NCBI RefSeq assembly: GCF_000224005.2
Contig: NZ_CP007031.1
Location: 1,765,001 to 1,829,000 of the forward strand
Origin: Marichromatium purpuratum 984
Lineage (GTDB): Bacteria > Pseudomonadota > Gammaproteobacteria > Chromatiales > Chromatiaceae
Direction of reading: 5' to 3'
Length of the DNA stretch: 64,000 nt
Position numbers and translations under genes: made by a program. Below are positions 29,335-38,857 of the stretch, one piece after another. Each line of letters begins with the position of its first letter. Positions within the stretch are counted from its first letter, which is position 1. The notes under the pieces were generated by a model. It made no database searches. It saw nothing but the letters and a program-made list of their open reading frames with translations, and was not told the origin of the DNA.

Positions 29335-31370
29335 GATCTCTGCTCCTCGTCGTTGGTACCCAGCCGCAGTCCGCTGACGCGCCTGACGCGGCGACGCAGC
29401 GCGGCCTCGAGCACCCGGGGGTGCTGATGGATCAGGGTGAAGCGCTCGCGGGCACGGGTGATGCCGGTATAGATCAGCTCGCGGGTGAGCACCGGGGTGG
29501 GGTGATCGGGCAGGGCGAGTGCGGTATGGGTGAACTCCGAGCCCTGGGACTTGTGCACCGTCATTGCAAACACCGTCTCCACCGCCTGCAACCGGCTCGG
29601 CAACACCCAGCGGATGGCGTCGTCGCCGTCGGGGTGCGGGAAGGCGACGCGCAGCACCCGACGGTGTCCGCCATCGGCGTCACGCAGCGGCGTCTCCAGA
29701 GCGATGCCGATGTCGCCGTTCATCAGTCGCAGCCCGTAGTCGTTGCGAGTGATCAGCACCGGTCGCCCGGCGAACCAGGCGTGATCGGTGCCGTCGAGCA
29801 GCCCGGCGCGGGTGAGCCAGTCGCCGATCCTGGCGTTGAGTCCGGCCACGCCCCAGGGACCGTGGCGCAGCGCGGCGAGGAGCTGGAACTCGCCGTGGGC
29901 GGCGAGCACGGCGCGTGCCCAGTCGTCGATCTCGGTGTTGTCGGCAGCCGCGGTCGGGGCCTGCTCACGCATCCGGCGGAGATAGCCGCGGTAGCCGGAG
30001 ACCACCAGGTTGATCAGCGCGGGATCGTCGGGGGTCCGGACCGCCAGCTCGGCGATCACCCCGAGCGCTTCTTGCTGGGGTGCGCCGAAGAGCGCCTGGA
30101 CCTCGGCGCGGGTGGGCGCGGGCTCGGTGTTGATGCGTTGGGCCAGCGCGCCGATCCCGCCCTCGGCGCGGAAGCGATAGCTGTGTCTGAGCATGGCGAT
30201 GGCCTGGTCGAGCGGCGTGCCGGCATCGTCGAGGGTCTCGGGCGGGAGTGACTGACCACAGGCGGCGCCGACCCAGGTGGCGGTCGCCTCGGTGTAGTGT
30301 CCGGCGCTGGCGCGGCGGCAGAGATCGCCGAGCACCGCCCCGGCCTCGACCGAGGCGAGCTGGTCCTTGTCGCCGAGCAGCACCAGCGCGGTCTCGGGGC
30401 GCAGCGCCTCGATCAGCGCGGCCATCAGCTCGACATCGACCATCGATGCCTCGTCGACCACCACCAGGTCGGCATCGAGCGGGTTGCGGGCGTGGTGGCG
30501 GAAGGCGCGACTGTCGGGGATCGGGCCGAGCAGCCGGTGCAGGGTCGAGACCGCGGTGGGGATGGTCGCACGCAGCGATTCGGCCACCGGCAGATCGGCC
30601 ACCCGAGGGGCGATCGAGGCATTGAGTCGGGCGGCGGCCTTGCCGGTGGGCGCGGCCAGACGGATGCGCAGCGGCGCCCGGTCGGCGGCGAGCGCGAGCC
30701 CCTGGAGCAGTGCGAGCAGACGCACCACGGTGGTGGTCTTGCCGGTGCCGGGACCGCCGGTGATCACCGCGAAGGGACTGCGCGCGGCGAGCACGCAGGC
30801 GATCTGCTGCCAGGGATCGCCATGCTCGGCGGGGAAGAGATCGGCGAGCAGCGGGCGCAGCCGTGCCGGGTCGAGAGGCTGGGGGCGCGCCAGACGCTGC
30901 GCGATGCCCTGTTCGATGATCCGCTCGTAGCGCCAGTAGCGGCGCAGATAGAGCAGTGGGCGGCGGGGCGTGCCGGCGAGCACCAGTGGCGCGCAGCCGT
31001 CGTCGCCGCTGTTGGCGAGATCGCAGACTGCGCTGCTGGCGCCGAGTCGTGCCGCCCAGGCGGCGGGGTCGAGTCCGGCGAGTCGGGCGGTGAGCGCGTC
31101 GTGGACGCCGGGTTCGGGCGGGCGCTCGGTGTCGCTGGCGAGCAGGGTCTCGGGGTGGGCGAGCGCATCGCCGAGGTCGAGACAGACATGGCCGTGACCA
31201 TTGCGCTCGCTGACCAGGGCGACGGCGAGCAGCACCGCCGGGTCCTGCTCGGCGGCCTCGCGTTGGACGAAGCGGGCGAGTGCGAGATCGAGCGCGCGCA
31301 GTACACCCTGCTCGACCCACAGGGCCAGCTCGTCGAAGAGCGTCCGGGCCGTCTCGTTCATGTCATTCAT
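29331..31370 (-). CDS. recD: Exodeoxyribonuclease V alpha subunit (RecD helicase)
   Basis: A 679-residue 5'-3' helicase subunit of RecBCD. The Walker A lysine is K211 in ITGGPGTGKTTTVVRLLALL. Walker B/DE motifs are LVVVDEASMVD, and later helicase motifs include VFAMTVHKSQGSEF and YTGITRARERF. The start ATG at 31370 (MNDMNETART) overlaps the recB stop by 4 nt. The longer open frame up to 32090 is out-of-frame shadow of recB. The length is somewhat above E. coli RecD (608). Confidence 0.95.
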   Translation of the reverse strand: MNDMNETARTLFDELALWVEQGVLRALDLALARFVQREAAEQDPAVLLAVALVSERNGHGHVCLDLGDALAHPETLLASDTERPPEPGVHDALTARLAGLDPAAWAARLGASSAVCDLANSGDDGCAPLVLAGTPRRPLLYLRRYWRYERIIEQGIAQRLARPQPLDPARLRPLLADLFPAEHGDPWQQIACVLAARSPFAVITGGPGTGKTTTVVRLLALLQGLALAADRAPLRIRLAAPTGKAAARLNASIAPRVADLPVAESLRATIPTAVSTLHRLLGPIPDSRAFRHHARNPLDADLVVVDEASMVDVELMAALIEALRPETALVLLGDKDQLASVEAGAVLGDLCRRASAGHYTEATATWVGAACGQSLPPETLDDAGTPLDQAIAMLRHSYRFRAEGGIGALAQRINTEPAPTRAEVQALFGAPQQEALGVIAELAVRTPDDPALINLVVSGYRGYLRRMREQAPTAAADNTEIDDWARAVLAAHGEFQLLAALRHGPWGVAGLNARIGDWLTRAGLLDGTDHAWFAGRPVLITRNDYGLRLMNGDIGIALETPLRDADGGHRRVLRVAFPHPDGDDAIRWVLPSRLQAVETVFAMTVHKSQGSEFTHTALALPDHPTPVLTRELIYTGITRARERFTLIHQHPRVLEAALRRRVRRVSGLRLGTNDEEQRS

Positions 31371-34300
31371 GCCGCCACCTCCCGCTCGCCGGCGAAGAGC
31401 CGGTCGAGCGCCTCGACGAAGGCCAGCGGCGGACGGTCGAGATGGAGCCCCTGGGAGCCGGCACCGGCGCCGCGCAGGAAGGCGTAGATGGCGCCGCCGA
31501 GGTGATGCTCGGGGGTGTAGTCGGGCAGGCGTGCGCGCAGCAGACGATGGAGTGCAAGCAGATAGAGCGCGTACTGCAAATCGTAGCGGGCGGCGAGCAC
31601 CGCCTCGCGCATCGCCGTCTGAGCGTAGGCGGCATCGTCCGGGCCGAGCCAGTTGGACTTCCAGTCGAGCAGGTAGAAGCGTCCCTGGTGCTCGAAGACC
31701 AAGTCGATGAAGCCCTTGAGCATGCCCTCGAGGCGCTGGCGCTCGAGTGCCGGGCGCGGCGCGCCGGGGGCGATGTAGCGGCGCACCAGGGCATCGAGCG
31801 CGGCGGTGTCGACCGCACGGGTCTGGATCCAGAACTCGAGTTCGACCTGGATGTGCTCGGGGTCGAGTGCGGCGAGCCGGAGATCGGCGCCGTCGATCGC
31901 GGCGAGTGACCAGGTGCGTGTGAGATAGCCGGCGAGCCACTGATCGAGTGTGTCGATCCAGGCGCTCAGCCCGCGTCTGTTGCAGCGGCGCGCGATGGTC
32001 TCGCGGCGCAGCGCGGTGGCGGCGAGCGCGGCGCGGTAGCCACGCAGGGTCGCGCCCTCGGGGTCGCGCCACTCCAGGGCCGCGGCCCATTCGAGCAGGC
32101 CGTGGAGGAAGGTGCCGTAGCGACTGCCGTGCGGGAAGGCGTGCAGCCCGGTGAGGCGCATCGGCTCGACCGCTGCCGCCGTCGGGGCCTTGGCCAGCGC
32201 CTCCTCGAAGGCGGTCTCCTGGGCGGCGGTCTCGCGCTCGCCCGGCGTGTCGTCAGGCTCCTCGCTGGCGCTGTGGCGGGCGAGCGCCGAGTAACTGGTG
32301 ATCCACCAGGGGCGTGGTGGCCGGTGTGGTGGTGGCCGGGCGCTGTCGAGCGGCGCCTCTGCCGCGGTCTGCGCGAGTGGCGTGGTCGCTCTCGGCTCGT
32401 CGAGCGTGGTGAGTGCCGGCCAGTGCGCGAGTCTCTCTCGGAGCGCGGACGGTTCGTCGATCCCGAGCAGATGACCGAGCGCGGTGACCGGCAGTTCCTT
32501 GGTGGCGCCGAGTCCGAGCCAGAGCGCATCGCGTGCCCGGGTGAGGGCGACATAGAGCTTGCGCAGGTCCTCGCCGAGGCGCTCGCCATCGGCCTGCTCG
32601 ACCAGCGTCGGCGCGGTGTGGAGATGGAGCCGCAGTCGGCCCTCGGCATCATGGGTCTTGAGCGGGAGGTCGTCGCTACGTACCTGACGGGTGGTGGCGG
32701 CGAAGGGGACGAACACCAACGGATACTCCAGCCCCTTGGATTTGTGGATGGTGATCACCTGCACCAGGTCGGCGTCGCTCTCCAGGCGCAGCTGCTGGGT
32801 CTCGGCGTCTTCGCCGCTCTCGCCCTGGATACGCGCCTCGAGCACGCGCACCAGGGCCTGCTCGCCGTCGAGTTGCTGGCTGGCGCGGGCGAGCAGCTCG
32901 CCGAGATGGAGCAGGTCGGTGAGCGCACGCTCACCATCGGCGCGGGCGAGCAGCCGGGGTGCGATGGCGAAGTCGGCGATGACGCGATAGAGCAGCGGCA
33001 GCACCCCCTGGGTGCGCCACAGCTGGTGATAGCGTCTGAGCCGTTCGCCGCAGTCGTCCCAGTAGAGTTCGTCGTGGTTGAGCCGGTCGAGCTGGTCGAG
33101 CGGCAGGCCGATGAGGTCGCAGGCCAGCGCCTGGCGCATCAGCCGTTCGTCGAAGGGATCGGCGACGGCGCGCAGCAGCAGGAGCAGGTCGTGGGCCTGG
33201 CGGCTCTGGTAGACGCTGTTGCGCTCGGAGAGATAGACGCTCGCCACACCGAGCTGGTGCAGTTCGGCGCGGACCTGTGCGGCCTCCTGATGGCGATTGA
33301 CCAGGACCGCGATGTCGCCGGCGCGCAACGGGCGGTGTCCGCCCCGTCCATCGGGGAGGGTGGCACGTCCGCTGGCACCCTGTTCGAGCAGCGAGACGAT
33401 GGTACGCGCGGTGCAGGCGGCCATCCGCCGGGCATAGTCCCCCTTGCCGAGCGGTTTGCCCTCATCGCCCTCGAGCACCCAGGCCTGGAGCACCGGGGCG
33501 GGTTCGCCGTCGATGCTGAGACGGTCGTCCTCGGCGCGGCACGGATTGGGCGAGACGGCGAGGAAGGGGACCGGGTCGGCGGTCTCGTCGCGGAACAGGA
33601 AGGCGCCGCCGGGGCGTTGCTCGGCCTGGGTGAAGAGCGCGTTGATGCCCTCGATCAGCGCCGGGCAGGAGCGATAGTTGGTGTCGAGGCTGTAGTGCCG
33701 GGGTGCGGTGGCGGCGCGGGCGTGCAGATAGGTGTGGATGTCGGCGCCGCGGAAGGCATAGATCGACTGCTTGGGGTCGCCGATCATGAACAGCCCGGTC
33801 TCGGGGGCGTTCTCCTCGGGGCGGTAGACGGTGGCGAAGATGCGGTACTGCAGCGGGTCGGTGTCCTGGAACTCGTCGACCAGGGCGAAGGGAAACTGAC
33901 GGCGGATGGTGGCGGCCAGGCGCGCGCCCTGCGGGCCCTGCAGCGCTCGGTCGAGTCGTTCAAGCAGATCGTGCTGGGTGAGCAGGGCGCGCGCGCGCTT
34001 CTCCTCCTCGATGCGTTCGGCAACCTGGTGCAGGGCGTGGGCGAGCAGCGGCGGTTGGAGTTCCGGGAGGTCGGCGAGCTGCTCGAAGAGCGTCTCGAGT
34101 GCACGGCAGGCGGGATGATTGACGGGTGGAGCGCCATCCTTCCAGATCTCGGCGACGGCCCGCGAGGACATGCGCTGCCAGGAGCGGCTGTCGGCCTTCA
34201 GTGCAGGGTGTTCGGCCTCGGGGTCGAGGATCCAGTCGCGCAGTCGCGCGATGACCTCGCTGCGGTGCTTGCTGTTGAGCTGGCGCTGGTTGAACGCCTT

Positions 34301-35083
34301 GCGCGCGGCGGCTTCCTCGAAGAGGGTCTCGAGCTGGGCGCACCAATCCTGCTCCGACCACGCCTGTTTGAGCGTCTCGATCCGTCGGCGACGCGTCTCG
34401 AGCACGTCGGCGATGATCGTCTCGGGCGGTTGTTCGGGCGCCCTCGGGGCGTGCTCGCGCAGCCCGAGCAGTCGGGCGAATCGCTGTTCGAGCGCGAGCG
34501 GGGACGACCAGTGCACGTGGACCCGGGCGAGGGTGGCGCGATCGAGTCCGCCGTAGCAGCTGCGCCAATAGTCCTCGACGGCCTGACGCAGCAGCGGCGC
34601 GGCATCGTTCTCCAGTTCCAGCTCGAACATGTTGCCGCTGTCGAAGGCGTGCTCGCGCAGCATTCGGTGACACCAGGCATGGATGGTCGAGATCGCCGCC
34701 TCGTCCATCCACTCGGCGGCCTGTTCGAGATGACGGGCGCAGAGGTTGGGGTCGGTGTGCGCGCTCATCTCCGTACGCAGCCGGGCGAGCAGCGGATCGT
34801 CGATGTCCGTCTCCGGACAGCGAAAGGCGGCGGCGGCCTCGACCAGTCGGGCGCGGATGCGCCCGCGCAACTCGTCGGTGGCGGCATTGGTGAAGGTCAC
34901 CACCAGGATCTCGGGTGGCTGCAGTCGGGTGCGCGCGCCGAGTGCGACACCGTGACCGAGCACCAGACGGAGATAGAGCATCGCCAGGGTGAAGGTCTTG
35001 CCGGTGCCGGCGCTGGCCTCGATCAGACGGGCGCCGCAGAGCGGGATGGCGAGGGGGTCGAGACGATTGGGTTCAGCTGTCAT
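31367..35083 (-). CDS. recB: Exodeoxyribonuclease V beta subunit (RecB helicase-nuclease)
   Basis: A 1238-residue UvrD-type 3'-5' helicase with C-terminal nuclease, the core of double-strand break resection. The Walker A is IEASAGTGKTFTLA (K29); the helicase motif VDEFQDTDPLQY and later VITIHKSKGLEYPLV are present. The nuclease motif reads YLLDWKSNWLG with D1140 and K1142, matching the DxK of RecB. It starts at the ATG at 35083 inside the end of recC (11-nt overlap), which also removes about 225 codons of spurious upstream frame. Confidence 0.95.
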   Translation of the reverse strand: MTAEPNRLDPLAIPLCGARLIEASAGTGKTFTLAMLYLRLVLGHGVALGARTRLQPPEILVVTFTNAATDELRGRIRARLVEAAAAFRCPETDIDDPLLARLRTEMSAHTDPNLCARHLEQAAEWMDEAAISTIHAWCHRMLREHAFDSGNMFELELENDAAPLLRQAVEDYWRSCYGGLDRATLARVHVHWSSPLALEQRFARLLGLREHAPRAPEQPPETIIADVLETRRRRIETLKQAWSEQDWCAQLETLFEEAAARKAFNQRQLNSKHRSEVIARLRDWILDPEAEHPALKADSRSWQRMSSRAVAEIWKDGAPPVNHPACRALETLFEQLADLPELQPPLLAHALHQVAERIEEEKRARALLTQHDLLERLDRALQGPQGARLAATIRRQFPFALVDEFQDTDPLQYRIFATVYRPEENAPETGLFMIGDPKQSIYAFRGADIHTYLHARAATAPRHYSLDTNYRSCPALIEGINALFTQAEQRPGGAFLFRDETADPVPFLAVSPNPCRAEDDRLSIDGEPAPVLQAWVLEGDEGKPLGKGDYARRMAACTARTIVSLLEQGASGRATLPDGRGGHRPLRAGDIAVLVNRHQEAAQVRAELHQLGVASVYLSERNSVYQSRQAHDLLLLLRAVADPFDERLMRQALACDLIGLPLDQLDRLNHDELYWDDCGERLRRYHQLWRTQGVLPLLYRVIADFAIAPRLLARADGERALTDLLHLGELLARASQQLDGEQALVRVLEARIQGESGEDAETQQLRLESDADLVQVITIHKSKGLEYPLVFVPFAATTRQVRSDDLPLKTHDAEGRLRLHLHTAPTLVEQADGERLGEDLRKLYVALTRARDALWLGLGATKELPVTALGHLLGIDEPSALRERLAHWPALTTLDEPRATTPLAQTAAEAPLDSARPPPHRPPRPWWITSYSALARHSASEEPDDTPGERETAAQETAFEEALAKAPTAAAVEPMRLTGLHAFPHGSRYGTFLHGLLEWAAALEWRDPEGATLRGYRAALAATALRRETIARRCNRRGLSAWIDTLDQWLAGYLTRTWSLAAIDGADLRLAALDPEHIQVELEFWIQTRAVDTAALDALVRRYIAPGAPRPALERQRLEGMLKGFIDLVFEHQGRFYLLDWKSNWLGPDDAAYAQTAMREAVLAARYDLQYALYLLALHRLLRARLPDYTPEHHLGGAIYAFLRGAGAGSQGLHLDRPPLAFVEALDRLFAGEREVAA

Positions 35084-38000
35084 CCCAGGTGGCCTGGTCG
35101 GGGTTCTTGATGTCGGTGTGCAGGTCGGTATAGAGCCGCTCGGCCCAGTCGGTGAACTCGGGGTGTTGCTGGAGGCTTGAGGCGTCGGGGTAGCAGCGAG
35201 CGAGATAACCGCTGTGCTCCAGGGCCGCGGTGAAGGACGGTTCGAGGTCCGGGGCGTCGTCGCGGCGTCCGAGCCAGGCGATGCCGGTCTCCAGGGTCGC
35301 TGGCAGCGGCGCGCGCATCCCCGCCCACCAGGCCGCGAGCAGTCGTTGGAGACGGGTACGCGAGAGTTCGGGATCGAGCGGGCGCAGGTGCAGCCGACCC
35401 GCCGGGGTGAGCACCCAGGTGGCGACCGGCTCACCGGTGAGCTGGGCGGCGAGATGGTGCAACCAATGCTCGACGATCTGGTGCCAGCGGTAGTGCTTGT
35501 CCTTGACGATGCTGCTGGCGCTGAGCCGGAGCTGGATGCGTGTGTCCTGGTGCTCGGCGCCGAGCCGGGGGGCGAGCTGGTCCTCGAGCCGCAGCGCCAC
35601 ATCGCCGTCGGTGCGGTGTTCGAGGCTGAGCGGTGAGGGGTGCCCGAGATCGCGCGGATACTCGCGACGCAGTGTCTGCCAGCGCTGGTGCAGCGGCAGC
35701 AGTCGCTCGCCGATGCTGGCGGCGAGCAGCTCACCCTGGGCGCCCGCGGGCAGTTCGCCACGGGCCTGCAGCCGTTCGAGCGCGGCCTCCAGCCGGGGGG
35801 CGAGTGCGAGTTCGACGTCGGCGGGATCGAACAGCTCGGTGATCAGCTGCTCGCTGAGCTGCCAGTTGAGCAGGCCGTCGAGGGCGAAGGTCTCGACATC
35901 GGCCGGGCGCTCGCTGGCGCGCGGGCGGTCGACCTGGAGACGCTGACGGAACAGCGCATCGACCGGGGCGCGGAGGAACTGGGCGAGTCGACGCAGGTCG
36001 AGCGGTCCTTCCGGGCTCCAGGGGGGGAGATCGCTGTCGTCGTCGGTGCCGGGTGTGTCGTGGATTGCGCGCCATTCGCTGGCATAGGTGAACAGCCGGG
36101 GGTCGCGCCCGGGGCGGAAGTAGGCGCGACTGAAGGGCTGCAGCGGGTGCTCGGTGGTCAGCGCGGCGAGTAGCGTCTGACCGTCGCCGTCGGGGTTGGC
36201 GCAGCGCCAACCGGCGGCGAGATGGTCGCGCAGCTGACCGACCAGCACCGAGGGCGTCTTGGGGGTGTTGTCGCGGATGTCGCGCCCGATCCAGCTGATC
36301 GACAGCCGTTCTCGCGCCGAGAGCAACGCCTCGAGGAAGAGATAGCGGTCGTCCTCGCGGCGCGAGCGATCGCCCGGGCGGTAGTCGTCGGCCATCAGGT
36401 CGAAGTCGGGGGGGCGATGGTTGCGCGGATAGTCGCCGTCGTTCATCCCCAGCAGCCAGATCTGGCGGAAGGGGATGGCGCGCATCGGCATCAGCGTGGC
36501 GAAGTTGATCGCGCCGCCGAGAAAGCGCTGGGTGAGGCTGGGTGCGTCGAGCCCGCGCAGCAGGGTGTCGCGCAGCACCTCCAGCGGCAGGGGCTCGGCG
36601 CCGGCGTCGGCCTGACGACAGTCCTCGTCCCATTGCTCGAGGGTCTCGCGTACGCGCGCCAGGGCCAGCTCGTCGCTCTCGCCGCAGGGGCTGAAACAAT
36701 CCTCGAGCAGTTGCTCGATGGTCGTGACCCAGTCGCCCGGGGTGCGCGGCTGGTCGAGTCGTTCCCAGTAACGCTCCAGGGTCTCCAGGAGATCGATCAG
36801 CGGGCCGAGCAGTGTCGCCTCCAGGCCGCCGACCTCGGCGTGCGGCTCGATCCCGCGCCAGGCACCGGTCGCGCCGGCGGCGAAGCCGAGCAGCATCCGC
36901 CGCAGCCCGAAGCGCCAGGTGTTGCGCTCGGCCGCGGCGGGCAGTCCGAGGTGTTCGCGCTGGCGCCCGTCGAGTCCCCAGCGCACGTTGGCGCCGATGA
37001 TCCAGCTGCGCAGCCGGGGCAGCTCGCCCTCGGTGAGACCGAAGCGCGCGCGCAGCGCGGCGATGTCGAGCAGATCGAGCAACTCGGTGACGGTGAAGCG
37101 CGCTCGCGGCAGGTCGAGCAGCGTGGTGAGCCCGATCAGCAGCGGATTGCGGTGGCGCTCGCCCTGGTCGGCGATGTGGAAGGGCAGATGGCGCGGATCC
37201 CGGCGCGGGATGCGGCCGAACACCGCAGCGATGTGCGGCGCATAGAGATCGATGTCGGGGACCATCACCAGGATCTCGCGCGGGGCGAGTGGGCGGCCCT
37301 CGGCCTCGGCGGTGACGAAGGCGGCGAGCAGCTGGTCGTGGAGGATCTCGACCTCACGCTGGGCGCTGTGGGCGATGGTGAAGCCCAGGCTGTGGTCGTC
37401 GGTGGGATCGATCGCCGTGTTCTGCTGCTGGCGCTCGCCGAGCGGTCGCAGCTCGAGGATATCGTCCTGGAGCTGGGCGAGCAGATGGTGCTCGGTGGCG
37501 GACTCGAACAGGTCGATGTCGAGCGACTGCTGGCGGAACACGCCTTCATAGTGCTCGCGCCGGTCGTGCTCGTCGAGCAGACGGATGTAGTCGCGCCCCT
37601 GTCGACCCCAGGCGGCAAGCAGTGGGTGACCGTGGAGATGGAGGGCGGTCTCGTCGACGTCCTCGGGGACCTTGCGCGCGTGGTTGCGTCCATAGGCGCG
37701 GGCGAAGAGTGCGCGACCCTCGATGATGTCGCCCCAGTAGTGTCGGCTGGGATTGTGGACGAAGAGCATCACCTGACTGTGGGCGGCGATGCCCTCGAGT
37801 ACCTCGAGGGTCTGGCGCGGTAGCGAGGAGATGCCGAAGACGATCACCCGCCGCGGCAGCCGGGCCATGGCGGCGTCCTCGACCGTGGCGAGGAAGCGAC
37901 GGTGGATCTCGGCGCGGCTGGCCTGGTCGAGCGGGTCGTCGGTGGTCGTCCCGGCGAGGTCCTGGTGGAGCAGTCGCCACAGCAGCGGTTGCCAGCGCTG

Positions 38001-38564
38001 GTCCTCGGGCACGGGCTGTTGTGCGCCGTCGGCGCGGATCAGGACGTCCTTGCCGCGTCCCCAGGCCTCGAGCCAGTCGGCGCGATAGACCTGGTACTGG
38101 TCGAAGAGGTCGGCGAGTCGTTCTGCGAGTTGATGGCGTCGGCGTGCGCGCTCCTCGCCGTGCATGAAGGCGTGTAGGGGCGCGAGCACCGGATCGGCGG
38201 GGCGTTGCAGCAGCTCGCCGAGCAGACGATGGATGCGCCAGGTGAGTGGCGCCTTGTCATAGGGGGAGCTTGGCGGCAATGCGCCGAGCACACCGCGGTA
38301 GGCTTCCCAGACGAAGCGTCCCGGCAGCATCACCCGCAGCGCGGCGGAGATGCCGCAGCCGCCACCGAGTTCGCCCCCCGACGGTTCGGCGAGGGCGAGT
38401 TTGATCCACTGGGCGATGCCGTTGCTCTGCACCAGTACCACCTCGTCCTCGAGCGGGTGGAGTGGGTAGCGTGCCACCCAGGTGGTCAGCAGGTCGCGCA
38501 GTGACTCCAGCCGGTTGCCCTGGATCAGCATGAACCCGGTGGGCCAGTCCCCAGATCTCGTCAC
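35073..38564 (-). CDS. recC: Exodeoxyribonuclease V gamma subunit (RecC)
   Basis: About 1163 residues of the Chi-recognising RecC subunit. The N-terminal GNRLESLRDLL and LVQSNGIAQWIKLALAE match E. coli RecC closely, and the later FGISSLPRQTLEVLEGI and LLGMNDGDYPRNHRPPDFD are typical. Start choice is open: GTG at 38564 has GAGGAG 9 nt upstream; ATG at 38531 aligns best with the E. coli N-terminus but has no ribosome binding site; GTG at 38591 is also in frame. Unlike E. coli, no pitrilysin gene (ptrA) separates recC and recB. Confidence 0.93.
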   Translation of the reverse strand: MTRSGDWPTGFMLIQGNRLESLRDLLTTWVARYPLHPLEDEVVLVQSNGIAQWIKLALAEPSGGELGGGCGISAALRVMLPGRFVWEAYRGVLGALPPSSPYDKAPLTWRIHRLLGELLQRPADPVLAPLHAFMHGEERARRRHQLAERLADLFDQYQVYRADWLEAWGRGKDVLIRADGAQQPVPEDQRWQPLLWRLLHQDLAGTTTDDPLDQASRAEIHRRFLATVEDAAMARLPRRVIVFGISSLPRQTLEVLEGIAAHSQVMLFVHNPSRHYWGDIIEGRALFARAYGRNHARKVPEDVDETALHLHGHPLLAAWGRQGRDYIRLLDEHDRREHYEGVFRQQSLDIDLFESATEHHLLAQLQDDILELRPLGERQQQNTAIDPTDDHSLGFTIAHSAQREVEILHDQLLAAFVTAEAEGRPLAPREILVMVPDIDLYAPHIAAVFGRIPRRDPRHLPFHIADQGERHRNPLLIGLTTLLDLPRARFTVTELLDLLDIAALRARFGLTEGELPRLRSWIIGANVRWGLDGRQREHLGLPAAAERNTWRFGLRRMLLGFAAGATGAWRGIEPHAEVGGLEATLLGPLIDLLETLERYWERLDQPRTPGDWVTTIEQLLEDCFSPCGESDELALARVRETLEQWDEDCRQADAGAEPLPLEVLRDTLLRGLDAPSLTQRFLGGAINFATLMPMRAIPFRQIWLLGMNDGDYPRNHRPPDFDLMADDYRPGDRSRREDDRYLFLEALLSARERLSISWIGRDIRDNTPKTPSVLVGQLRDHLAAGWRCANPDGDGQTLLAALTTEHPLQPFSRAYFRPGRDPRLFTYASEWRAIHDTPGTDDDSDLPPWSPEGPLDLRRLAQFLRAPVDALFRQRLQVDRPRASERPADVETFALDGLLNWQLSEQLITELFDPADVELALAPRLEAALERLQARGELPAGAQGELLAASIGERLLPLHQRWQTLRREYPRDLGHPSPLSLEHRTDGDVALRLEDQLAPRLGAEHQDTRIQLRLSASSIVKDKHYRWHQIVEHWLHHLAAQLTGEPVATWVLTPAGRLHLRPLDPELSRTRLQRLLAAWWAGMRAPLPATLETGIAWLGRRDDAPDLEPSFTAALEHSGYLARCYPDASSLQQHPEFTDWAERLYTDLHTDIKNPDQATWDDS

Positions 38565-38740
38565 CCCGTGCGACTCCTCTCGTGTATCCACTCGCCCTCG
38601 TCGGGCTTCGATGTTCCCGTCCCATCGTGCATCAGGAGCCGGGGGCGATCAATCCGCCGCTGCCGAGTCGCCGTGATCGCGATGGGACGATGACCGACCG
38701 GGATGTCGTGGCAATCACGAAAAACTTTTCACACGATCGT

Positions 38741-38787
38741 TTGACAAGCTAGTTTTTGGGGTGATAGCGTCATTGCTGAATCGCAAT
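38741..38787 (+). promoter_or_regulatory. Putative promoter and operator of the acyl-CoA operon
   Basis: TTGACA at 38741-38746 is a consensus -35; 16-17 nt on lies a poor -10 (GATAGC/ATAGCG at 38763-38769). Just downstream ATTGC (38772-38776) and GCAAT (38783-38787) form an inverted repeat, well placed to be an operator. The operon start follows 70 bp later. All of this is inferred from sequence pattern alone. Confidence 0.35.
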
Positions 38788-38857
38788 CAGGCAGGCGCAG
38801 GCTTCCGGCTGAACATCAGGGAAGCGGTTCTCAACACCATCGGAGTTACAGGAACGT

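Noticed and set aside
26866-29427. 853-codon frame on the plus strand
   Set aside because: It is the antisense shadow of the Lon-like gene, whose P-loop and Ser-Lys dyad are clear on the other strand.
31371-32090. N-terminal extension of recD by about 240 codons
   Set aside because: The extension is an Arg/Pro-rich out-of-frame reading of recB; the ATG at 31370 overlaps the recB stop in the usual ATGA manner.
32102-35110. 1002-codon frame on the plus strand
   Set aside because: It lies opposite recB, which shows all helicase and nuclease motifs; the frame has shadow-type composition.
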